Positions 55,574-64,000 of a stretch of DNA of 64,000 nt are shown here, in pieces (position 1 is the first letter of the stretch; each line of letters begins with the position of its first letter). Both the position numbers and the translations under genes were made by a program. The stretch covers positions 39,325 to 103,324 of the forward strand of contig JBAKBP010007093.1 of NCBI GenBank assembly GCA_037953745.1, written 5' to 3'. The notes under the pieces are model-generated. The model worked only from the letters and a program-made list of their open reading frames with translations, was not told the DNA's origin and ran no database searches. The stretch comes from Lithodes maja (taxonomy: Eukaryota > Arthropoda > Malacostraca > Decapoda > Lithodidae).

Positions 55574-57367
55574 TTGGTGAGTTCGCAGGCCCGTATGAAG
55601 GACAGGTACGATACTAAGGCGAAACTCCGGGAGTTTCAGGTAGGTCAAGAGGTGTTGGTCCTGTTGCCTTTGGCAGGTCATCCTCTGGCTGCCAAGTACG
55701 CTGGGCCTTATCGGGTGGTGTCAAAGATCTCCGATCTAGATTACCTCGTTGCCACTCCAGACCGGAAGAAGCGTAACCAACTATGCCACATTAATTTGTT
55801 GAAGGAGTATGTGAGGCACCCACCTGAGTCACTAGCTGTCCCTGTGTTGACCTGCTGCGGTCATGGTGGAGAAGGAGAGGGGGGCAGCAATGACCAGGTG
55901 GATGATAACTGGGATTGTCATGTCTCGGCTGATCAGTGGGCGGGGAATTCGAGCCAATGTGCGCATGATGCTCTGGCGCACCTGCCGGAGGAACAGCAGG
56001 TGGCAGTGCAGCGCCTGTTCGATTCATACCCCACTGTATTTGCCGAGCACCCAGGCCTCACTACTCAAGCGGTGCATGACGTCGATGTAGGAGAGCACCC
56101 CCCCTTCAAGTCGATACCTTATCGGGTGCCACCCATTAAATTCCCAGCGCTCAGGGATGAGCTGGAGTATATGCTGGCGAGAGGCTTGATCGAGAAGGGG
56201 GCAGTACGGTGGACTTCTCCTGTCACTCTGCAGCCCAAACCTGATGGAAAAGTTCGGTTCTGCATTGACTTTAGGCGGTTGAACGGGTTGACCCCCACCA
56301 ATGCATATCCTCTTCCCCGGGTGGATGACAGTGTGGATAAGATCGGGAAAGCAAGGTACTTGACCAAGGTAGACCTCGTCAAAGGCTACTGGCAAGTACC
56401 ACTGTCTGAGCGGGCTAAAGAGGTGTGCGGGTTTGTGGTGGATGGCAGTACTTACCGTTGCAACGTGATGCCGTATGGTCTGAAAAATGCACCGGCCACT
56501 TTCCAGAGCTTAATGAACGACATCGTAGCAGACATCCCAAACTGTACTGTCTACCTTGATGACGTGATCATTTATGACAACGATTTCCAAAGTCACTGTG
56601 AGCACATAGAAGCCTTATTTAGTCAACTTAGTAAAGCAGGCTTGGTAGTTAATCTGGGCAAGTGTGACTTTGTGCAAGCCACGGTGCAGTATCTGGGGTT
56701 TGTGGTTGGGTTAGGGCAGGTGAGCCCGCCCCAACAGAAGATACAGGCTATCGACTTGTTCCCCAGGCCGACCACCAAGCGGCAGATCATGAGATTTTTG
56801 GGCATGATTGGGTATTACCGCCGCTTTATAAGAGGTTATTCTACTGTGTTAGCTCCTTTGACAGATCTACTAGCTAAAGATAAAAAGTTCTGCTGGGCAC
56901 CTGAGTGTGAGCAGGCGTTTCGAGTAGTTAAACACCTTTTATGCACTCACCCTATCCTTAGGGCCCCGGACTTTGAACGACCATTTCAGTTGGCGACTGA
57001 TGCCAGCGGAGTAGGGGCTGGTGCCGTACTTTTGCAGACAGACGAGGAAGGTCTTGAGCATCCAGTCAGTTTCTATTCAAAGAAATTTAATTCAGCACAG
57101 AAAAACTATTCGGTTGTTGAAAAGGAACTGCTGGCAATCGTGTTAGCGCTCAGACACTTTGAGGTCTATGTTCCTGCCTATGGGCCAGTCGTGGTAGTGT
57201 ATACCGACCACCACCCGCTTAAATTCCTCAATCAATTCCACAACCGGAATATGAGGCTGACCAGATGGTCGCTCATGTTGCAAGAGTACAACTTAGACAT
57301 TCGCCATATTGCCGGTTGTGAGAATGTGATTGCGGACTGTTTGTCGCGGGTGGAGGATCCGGGGTAG
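55574..57367 (+). pseudogene. Element D integrase C-terminus, RT and RNase H
   Basis: Continues pol after the one-base shift: VGQEVLVLLP, AKYAGPYRVVSK (GPY/F), the linker with GGEGEGGS, RT (KVRFCIDFRRLNG, LVKGYWQVPLSER, VYLDDVIIYDND), then RNase H (LATDASGVGAG, VEKELLAIVL, VYTDHHPL, IADCLSRVEDPG). The stop TAG is at 57365-57367. Catalytic residues are intact. Protein wording is roughly 80-85% like C, clearly lower than in the shared block upstream. Confidence 0.92.
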
Positions 57368-57560
57368 GCTACCACAGTATGTTGGTATGGCCTCCTGTCT
57401 TGGCTCGCGGTGTATTTTTGCGCTGGTGCTTGTTGGCTCGTGTGTGTAGCATCAGCGTAGGGTCGCAGGGCAGGAGTTGTTGGCTTTGATTAGAAGAAAA
57501 TTAGGCTACATCTATAGTAGCCGCCAAAAACAACATTAAAATAAAATATGAAAAATTAAA

Positions 57561-57671
57561 TAAAAACTCTTTCTTTTTGATAATTAATTTTAAGATAATA
57601 TTGTAGCTGAGTACTGAGTGCAGATGATTTTCCCTCAGTAGGCTGTGCTTCTTAAAGCTCGCTCTGGGAGC
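57561..57671 (+). other. Conserved 3' UTR module of element D
   Basis: Box ATAAAAACTCTTTCTTTT (57560-57577), stem TACTGAG (57612-57618) / CTCAGTA (57634-57640), then GCTCGCTCTGGGAGC (57657-57671). Confidence 0.65.
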
Positions 57672-57804
57672 ACAATGTTATGAATTAATGTATTATATTT
57701 GGGAAGGGTGATAAGATTTGTTTATATATAAATGTTGTATTTTTTTTGAGGAGACTGAGCTTGCATTCCATGAGTGGCAGATTCTAGCGACATTCTGCCT
57801 GTTC

Positions 57805-57848
57805 AGATATGGGCTCATGGTTGAGTGTCCCATATCTTGGGGGGGGGG
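57805..57848 (+). promoter_or_regulatory. Polypurine tract and abutting hairpin of element D
   Basis: AGATATGGG (57805-57813) pairs with CCCATATCT (57829-57837); the loop has CTCATGGTTGAG. The right arm is followed at once by TGGGGGGGGGG and the LTR start at 57849. Compare AGATTTTA/TAAAATCT in C. Confidence 0.7.
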
Positions 57849-58978
57849 TGTGATGCCTCCCGGCGTTGGCAGAATGGTTGCGTGGGGCATTGCAACTCGC
57901 TAGCGCTCGCCAGGATGGGGGGATGGGCTACAGTTGTCCTAGAATGATCTGCTTTATGTAATTAGTGTCGTGTTGCCACAGCCAGTCTAGAAATGGTCTT
58001 TGTTTTGGTCTGTGACCGCGCCTTATATTTTATATTCGCTATAATATAAATGTTGCTTGTGTGGGAGGCGAGCGAGAGAGGGTGAGGGAGTACACCTGGC
58101 AGCGGGGTGAGCTATGACGCGGCTCGCTTGGGCGCTGACGGCGTTGGCGGCCGGGTGGTCAACTAGTCCCTTCCCATCGCGGCCTCGTGTTCTTTACCAG
58201 CTCAGAGCTTGCTTGACACGCGTATCGCCTACATCCTTTGCAATTCTGTCCCCCATACTCGCCACTTTGCATACTATTTCTCTCTCTCGACTTCTCCTTT
58301 CTCATTCTCTAATCTTTATTAAACTCAACATCCCTTCTGGTTTCAGCATAGACGTTCACCGTCGACCAGTCGTATTGTACGCGAAGCTCTCAAATATTTC
58401 CATGTATTAGGTTAAGGAGGTATTATGCTTTATTGAGGGTTAGAGAGACGGACTTTTCCGTATGGTTCCTCTCTCGGGAAGGTTGTAGACCGGTATATGT
58501 CTCCCTGGCAAGGTGTTGAGTGATTCTGCTTGGTTATCTAAAGCTAGACTGGGGGTAAGGTTACTGTGTCGTTGTCTCCGATCTGTGCAGTGTTAGCTAA
58601 GCCCTGCACGACATCGACAGGTACTGTGGGAGCCTAAGTTGTCTTCGGGTGGGTTTACTTTGCGAGCACAGCTCTGTGGTGTGAGAGGGCCATAGCCTAT
58701 CCCTCACAACATAGTGCTGCCTCTTTGTGTTGACTTCTGAGGGATCGCCAGGATAGAACTAGGTACTAGAGACCTAGATTTATCAAGAGAGCATCCCCGT
58801 CATATAACGTAATCTTCATTATACCACCTTCGGACAACGTTAGGCTACGAGCCGCATGCTCACCCATTGTTGCCCTGCCTTGATACCCCAGCTAGACTTT
58901 ATTAACTGAGCAGACACTGGTTAGAGATAAGCCCCCATTATTATATGTATGCAAAATTATTATTAGGAAGTGGAGGAG

Positions 58979-61051
58979 ATGAGCAAGGTGTTTAAGGATG
59001 AGATCTGTGCAGCATGTGAGGAGGTGTGTGGAGTGAGGAGAAGAGGGAGGGGAGTGAAAGGTACAGCATGGTGGACAGAAGAGGTAAGAATAGCTGTGGA
59101 AGAAAAGAAGAAAGCATATAGAGAGTGGTTGGGTAGTAGAGGGAATGAAGATTCCGAGAGACAGAAACGAGCGAGGTACGTGGAGAGTAAGAGGGTGGTG
59201 AAGAGAGTAGTGAAGGAAAGTAAGAGAAGAGTAGATGAGGAATTTGGAAGGAATCTGAGTGTAAAATGGAGGGAGAGTAAGAAACTGTTCTGGAAAGAAG
59301 TCAAGAAAATTAGGGAAGGTAGCAAGGGAAACAGTAAGGGTGTGAAAGATAAGAATGGGAGAATGCTAGCCGAGAAGCAAGAGAGAGTCGAAAGATGGAG
59401 GGAGTACTTCAGTGAGTTGCTAAATGAAAGGAATGAAGAGCCAGCAAACATAGCTGGATATGGTATGGGAGAGAGAAGAAGAGAAGTAGTGGAGGAGGAG
59501 GTGGGGATCAGGAGGTCAGAAGTGTGGGAAGCCATGAAAAGAGTGAAGTTGGGGAAAGCACCAGGAACAGATGGAGTGTGTGGGGAAATGTTGAGGTATG
59601 GTGGTGAGATAGTGATAGAATGGGTATGGAAAATGTGCAAACTAGCATGGGAGAAGGGGAGTGCACCCGATGACTGGAAGACTGGCATAATAGTCCCCCT
59701 ATATAAGGGCAAAGGGGAAAGAGGAGTGTGTGGTAACCACCGAGGAATATGTCTTCTAAGCGTAGTAGGGAAGGTATACAGTAGGGTAGTGATTGAGAGA
59801 GTGAGAGTGAGAACGGAGAAATGGATAGGCGACGAGCAGGGAGGTTTTAGGAAGGGAAGAGGATGTGTAGATCAGAATTTTACCCTAAATTGTGTTGTGG
59901 AGAAGTATCTGGAGAAGAAACAAAAGGTGTATGTTGCCTTTATGGACTTGGAGAAGGCCTATGACAGAGTGGATAGAGAAGGTTTGTGGAAAGTACTTAG
60001 AATATACGGAGTAGAGGGCAAGTTGCTGAAAGCAGTGAAGAGCATGTATGAGGGTGCAAAGGCGGCAGTACGTGTGGAGAATGAGCAGAGCGAGTTCTTT
60101 GACCTGAATGTTGGTTTGAAACAGGGGTGTGTGATGTCCCCGTGGTTGTTTACTGTATATATGGATGGAGTTATGAAAGAAATACTATCAAGAGCAGTGG
60201 ATGTTGGTGTAGCGCTGAAAAGGGAGGGAATTGAGTGGAAGCTACCTATACTGCTGTTTGCGGATGATACAGTTCTGATGAGTGATAATGAATGGGAGTT
60301 GCAGGGTCTGGTAAATGAGTTTGGAACAGTGTGCGAAAAACGGAATTTGAAGGTAAATACGGGGAAGAGCAAGGTTATGGTCTTCGAAAGGGGTGAAGTC
60401 ACAGAGTGTGAGGTGAAGCTGAACGGTCAGGCTATGGAGATCGTCAACTCTTTTAAGTATCTGGGCAGTGTGTTGAGTAAAGATGGGACTATGGATGAAG
60501 AGGTGCGGGAGAGGGTACAACAGGGGAAGAGGGTTGTAGGAATGCTAAAAGCAGTAACAAGAAATAGGGTGGTCAGTATGGAAGTGAAGAAGTCCTTGCA
60601 TGATAGTGTGGTAATCCCGACACTGACTTACGGAAGCGAAGCATGGACGTTGGTTGAGAGACTCAGACCAAGAGTGAGAGCAGTGGAAATGAATTACTTA
60701 AGGAGTGCGTGCGGAGTTACATGGAGGGATAGACAGACTAATGAGGAAGTAAGAAGGAGGTGTGGTGTGGAGGTAGATGTGCTGGAAAGTGTGAAAAGGA
60801 ACAACCTGAGATGGTTCGGCCATATGGAACGTATGGAAAGCGAGAGAATGACTAAGAGGGTGTACGAGAGCGAGGTGGAGGGACAGAGGGGGAGAGGTAG
60901 ACCGAATATGAGGTGGAAGGATGGAGTGAGGAACTACATGAACGAAGGCGGTGCTGGTTGGGGGGAGGGGCGTCGACTGACTGGGGACAGAGGTGCATGG
61001 GGGCGGTTCGTTCGTGGCCACCCCTTCGGGAATCACGACGTCAGGCAATAG
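58979..61051 (+). CDS. RTE-like LINE ORF2, RT and C-terminal part (about 690 aa)
   Basis: A long undamaged frame; the first ATG of the truncated copy is at 58979, which is not a native start. A basic linker (WWTEEVRIAVEEKKKAYREW) is followed by RT: VKLGKAPGTDGVCGEMLRYG, GNHRGICLLSVVGKVYSRV, DEQGGFRKGRGCVDQ, FMDLEKAYDRVDREGLW, GLKQGCVMSPWLF, and LLFADDTVLMS with the catalytic FADD. The C-terminal region is YGSEAWTLVERLRP, WRDRQTNEEVRRRCG, NNLRWFGHMERM, RGRGRPNMRWKDGV. The stop TAG is the first unit of the TAGA tail. Intact over nearly 700 codons, so a young copy, but without endonuclease it cannot move itself. Confidence 0.88.
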   Translation: MSKVFKDEICAACEEVCGVRRRGRGVKGTAWWTEEVRIAVEEKKKAYREWLGSRGNEDSERQKRARYVESKRVVKRVVKESKRRVDEEFGRNLSVKWRESKKLFWKEVKKIREGSKGNSKGVKDKNGRMLAEKQERVERWREYFSELLNERNEEPANIAGYGMGERRREVVEEEVGIRRSEVWEAMKRVKLGKAPGTDGVCGEMLRYGGEIVIEWVWKMCKLAWEKGSAPDDWKTGIIVPLYKGKGERGVCGNHRGICLLSVVGKVYSRVVIERVRVRTEKWIGDEQGGFRKGRGCVDQNFTLNCVVEKYLEKKQKVYVAFMDLEKAYDRVDREGLWKVLRIYGVEGKLLKAVKSMYEGAKAAVRVENEQSEFFDLNVGLKQGCVMSPWLFTVYMDGVMKEILSRAVDVGVALKREGIEWKLPILLFADDTVLMSDNEWELQGLVNEFGTVCEKRNLKVNTGKSKVMVFERGEVTECEVKLNGQAMEIVNSFKYLGSVLSKDGTMDEEVRERVQQGKRVVGMLKAVTRNRVVSMEVKKSLHDSVVIPTLTYGSEAWTLVERLRPRVRAVEMNYLRSACGVTWRDRQTNEEVRRRCGVEVDVLESVKRNNLRWFGHMERMESERMTKRVYESEVEGQRGRGRPNMRWKDGVRNYMNEGGAGWGEGRRLTGDRGAWGRFVRGHPFGNHDVRQ

Positions 61052-61063
61052 ATAGATAGATAG
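61050..61063 (+). repeat. TAGA tail of the LINE
   Basis: ATAGATAGATAGA following CAATAG. The open frame ends on the first TAG, leaving no 3' UTR. Confidence 0.85.
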
Positions 61064-61328
61064 AACTATCTTTTCTTTGTGTAACATAATCGAGTAATCT
61101 TTTACTGTTTGAGAATAGGCTGTTTCATTGAGCGTCAGCCTAGTGTGTGTGCACCAGTTACCGAGTCATAGGATACCTCGTTGTCCAGGCACGACTCAGG
61201 GCGGTAATGGTGTTTTGTTTTCCAGTGTTTAAGGCAGGGGTTGTATCTAGTGTTACCGTTGTTGCATTTTGCCATTATCTAGTCCAATATTGAAGAGCCC
61301 TGTGTTTTTGAGAACCTGGATCGTAACA

Positions 61329-64000
61329 GTATGGTCACAGTGGTTAGTATTATCATGAGCATGGTCTTGGTGAAGGTGGTATGGTCACAGTGGTTAGCAT
61401 TATCATGAGCATGGTCTTGGTGAAGGTGGTATGGTCACAGTGGTTAGTATTATCATGAGTATGGTCTTGGTGAAGGTGGTATGGTCACAGTGGTTAGTAT
61501 TATCATGAGCATGGTCTTGGTGAAGGTGGTATGGTCGCAGTGGTTAGTATTATCATGAGTATGGTCTTGGTGAAGGTGGTATGGTCACAGTGGTTAGTAT
61601 TATCATGAGCATGGTCTTGGTGAAGGTGGTATGGTCACAGTGGTTAGTATTATCATGAGCATGGTCTTGGTGAAGGTGGTATGGTCACAGTGGTTAGTAT
61701 TATCATGAGCATGGTCATGGTGAAGGTGGTATGGTCACAGTAGTTAGTATTATCATGAGCATGGTCTTGGTGAAGGTGGTATGGTCACAGTGGTTAGTAT
61801 TATCATGAGCATGGTCTTGGTGAAGGTGGTATGGTCACAGTGGTTAGTATTATCATGTGCATGGTCTTGGTAAACGTGGTATGGTCACAGTGGTTAGTAT
61901 TATCATGTGCATGGTCTTGGTGAAAGTGGTATGGTCACAGTGGTTAGTATAATCATGAGCATGGTCTTGGTCAAGGTGGTATGGTCACAGTGGTTAGTAT
62001 TATCATGAGCATGGTCTTGGTCAAGGTGGTATGGTCACAGTGGTTAGTATTATCTTGAGCATGGTCTTGGTGAAGGTGGTATGGTCACAGTGGTTAGTAT
62101 TATCATGAGCATGGTCTTGGTGAAGGTGGTATGGTCACAGTGGTTAGTATTATCATGAGCATGGTATTGGTGAAGGTGGTACGGTCACAGTGGTTAGTAT
62201 TATCATGAGCATAGTCTTGGTGAAGGTGGTATGGTCACAGTGGTTAGTATTATCATGAGCATGGTCTTGGTGAAGGTGGTATGGTCACAGTGGTTAGCAT
62301 TATCCTGAGCATGGTCTTGGTGAAGGTGGTAAGGTCACAGTGGTTAGCATTATCATGAGCATGGTCTTGGTGAAGGTGGTATGGTCACAGTGGTTAGCAT
62401 TATCATGAGCATGGCCTTGGTGAAGGTGGTATGGTCACAGTGGTAAGTATTATCATGAGCATGGTCTTGGTGAAGGTGGTATGGTCACAGTGGTTAGTAT
62501 TATCATGAGCATGGTCTTGGTGAAGGTCGTATGGTCACAGTGGTTAGTATAATCATGAGCATGGTCTTGGTGAAGGTGGTATGGTCACAGTGGTTAGTGT
62601 TATCATGAGCATGGTCTTGGTGAAGGTGGTATGGTCACAGTGGTTAGTATTATCATGAGCATGGTCTTGGTGAAGGTGGTATGGTCACAGTGGTTAGTAT
62701 TATCATGAACATGGTCTTGGTGAAGGTGGTATGGTCACAGTGGTTAGTATTATCATGAGCATGGTCTTGGTGAAGGTGGTTTGGTCACAGTGGTTAGTAT
62801 AATCATGAGCATGGTCTTGGTGAAGGTGGTATGGTCACAGTGGTTAGTATTATCATGAGCATGGTCTTGGTGAAGGTGGTATGGTCACAGTGGTTAGTAT
62901 TATCATGAGCATGGTCTTGGTGAAGGTGGTATGGTCACAGTGGTTAGTATTATCATGAGCATGGTCTTGGTGAAGGTGGTATGGTCACAGTGGTTAGTAT
63001 TATCATGAGCATGGTCTTGGTGAAGGTGATATGGTCACAGTGGTTAGTATTATCATGAGCATGGTCTTGGTGAAGGTGGTATGGTCACAGTGGTTAGTAT
63101 TATCATGAGCATGGTCTTGGTGAAGGTGGTATGGTCACAGTGGTTAGTATTATCATGAGCATGGTCTTGGTGAAGGTGGTATGGTCACAGTGGTTAGTAT
63201 TATCATGAACATGGTCTTGGTGAAGGTGGTATGGTCCACAGTGGTTAGTATTATCATGAACATGGTCTTGGTGAAGGTGGTATGGTCACAGTGGTTAGTA
63301 TTATCATGAGCATGGTCTTGGTGAAGGTGGTATGGTCACAGTGGTTAGTATTATCATGAGCATGGTCTTGGTGAAGGTGGTATGGTTACAGTGGTTAGTA
63401 TTATCATGAGCATGGTCTTGGTGAAGGTGGTATGTCACAGTGGTTAGTAATATCATGAGCATGGTCTTGGTGAAGGTGGTATGGTCACAGTGGTTAGTAT
63501 TTTCATGAGCATGGTCATGGTGAAGGTGGTATGGTCACAGTGGTTAGTATTATCATGAGCATGGTCTTGATGAAGGTGGTATGGTCACAGTGGTTAGTAT
63601 TATCATGAGCATGGTCTTGGTGAAGGTGGTATGGTCACAGTGGTTAGTATTATCATTTGCATGGTCTTGGTAAAGGTGGTATGGTCACAGTGGTTAGTAT
63701 TATCATGTGCATGGTCTTGGTGAAAGTAGTATGGTCACAGTGGTTAGTATTTTAATGAGCATGGTCTTGGTGAAGGTGGTATGGTCACAGTGGTTAGTAT
63801 TATCATGTGCATGGTCTTGGTGAAGGTGGTATGGTCACAGTGGTTAGTATTATCATGAGCATGGTCTTGGTGAAGGTGGTATGGTTACAGTGGTTAGTAT
63901 TATCATGAGCATGGTCTTGGTGAAGGTGGTATGGTCACAGTGGTTAGCATTATGATGAGCATGGTCTTGGTGAAGGTGGTATGGTCACAGTGGTTAGCAT
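61329..64000 (+). repeat. 50-bp minisatellite, right part (about 53 units, continues beyond window)
   Basis: Same unit as 46506-49939, resuming at GTAT, the duplicated target of element D. Units differ at a few positions (GCAT for GTAT, TGTGC for TGAGC); one extra base at about 63236. The true array is longer than seen. Confidence 0.97.

Larger units (their letters stand above)
58965..61063 (+). mobile_element. RTE-like LINE, 5'-truncated
   Basis: Inserted in D's 3' LTR without a target duplication and with loss of 326 bp. The 5' end lies upstream of the RT and lacks the endonuclease, as expected of truncation. The 3' end is a short TAGA repeat, not poly-A, which is typical of RTE-type elements. 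A 240-bp piece of the same family is spliced into element B. Confidence 0.88.
49940..61328 (+). mobile_element. LTR retrotransposon D, Ty3/Gypsy Gmr1-like
   Basis: LTRs at 49940-52089 and 57849-61328 with GTAT duplicated outside (49936-49939, 61329-61332), inserted in the 50-bp minisatellite. The LTRs look unequal because the 5' one holds a 438-bp MITE (plus TTAA) and the 3' one holds a 2099-bp LINE replacing 326 bp. After correction they match in length (about 1382 bp compared) with about 20 differences. Pol order is protease-integrase-RT-RNase H as in C. Gag has a stop and a frameshift; pol has one frameshift. Confidence 0.95.
57849..61328 (+). repeat. 3' LTR of element D, interrupted by LINE
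   Basis: 57849-58964 and 61064-61328 align to the 5' LTR. The stretch equivalent to 51056-51381 of the 5' LTR is missing, replaced by the LINE. Hairpin I at 58759-58777 is retained; hairpin II lies in the lost part. Confidence 0.93.

Noticed and set aside
59000..59712. 249-codon minus-strand frame opposite the RTE-like ORF
   Set aside because: Antisense shadow of a purine-rich coding strand.
46506..64000. Regular repeats suggesting a CRISPR array
   Set aside because: Units are head-to-tail 50-mers with no unique spacers, no cas genes, and a eukaryotic context.

Overview
The window reads as nuclear DNA of an invertebrate animal. An arthropod, most plausibly a decapod crustacean, fits the types of LINEs and the dense microsatellites and MITEs, but this is inference from family resemblance and I could not test it. 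I find no convincing host protein-coding gene, rRNA or functional tRNA. Almost everything I can identify is transposable elements and tandem repeats, often nested inside one another.

Layout. 1-14845: LTR retrotransposon A (+), a broken mosaic that has element B (4268-12235, minus, 4-bp target duplication GCAT) inserted in it. 14846-32688: a patchwork containing ~265-, 81- and 70-bp tandem repeats, TTAA-flanked MITEs, decayed CR1-like and Jockey-like LINE remnants, a tRNA-derived SINE head, and AT, CT and AC microsatellites. 29621-45930: an 80-bp minisatellite interrupted by a Jockey-like LINE (30047-42863, minus), a TTAA MITE (43141-43617) and a solo LTR (44033-45825). The LINE is itself split by LTR element C (32689-42115, TSD GTAG). 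45974-46396: a TA-flanked mariner-like MITE containing a TTAA MITE. 46506-64000: a 50-bp minisatellite (over 120 units in view, running off the window) interrupted by LTR element D (49940-61328, TSD GTAT). D's 5' LTR carries a TTAA MITE and its 3' LTR carries an RTE-like LINE.

The LTR elements A-D are related Ty3/Gypsy elements. C and D show the pol order protease-integrase-reverse transcriptase-RNase H, with integrase upstream of RT. That order, with a SCAN-like capsid C-terminus, is the hallmark of the Gmr1-like group. Gag and Pol appear to have been one continuous frame. All coding copies in view are broken: C has one visible frameshift, D has three breaks, and A and B have large deletions. 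LTR divergences counted by eye are about 1.3% (C), 1.5% (D) and 2.5% (A).

The most interesting signal is RNA-level. Across families whose flanking sequence has diverged, the same short stem-loops recur at matching positions with both stem arms changed together: one in U3, two in R/U5, one in the 3' UTR, and one abutting the polypurine tract. I know of no description of these. A second theme is mosaicism: D carries a ~1.47-kb block about 98% identical to C between diverged flanks, A and B are also mosaics, and B has a 240-bp internal RTE-LINE fragment spliced in front of gag.
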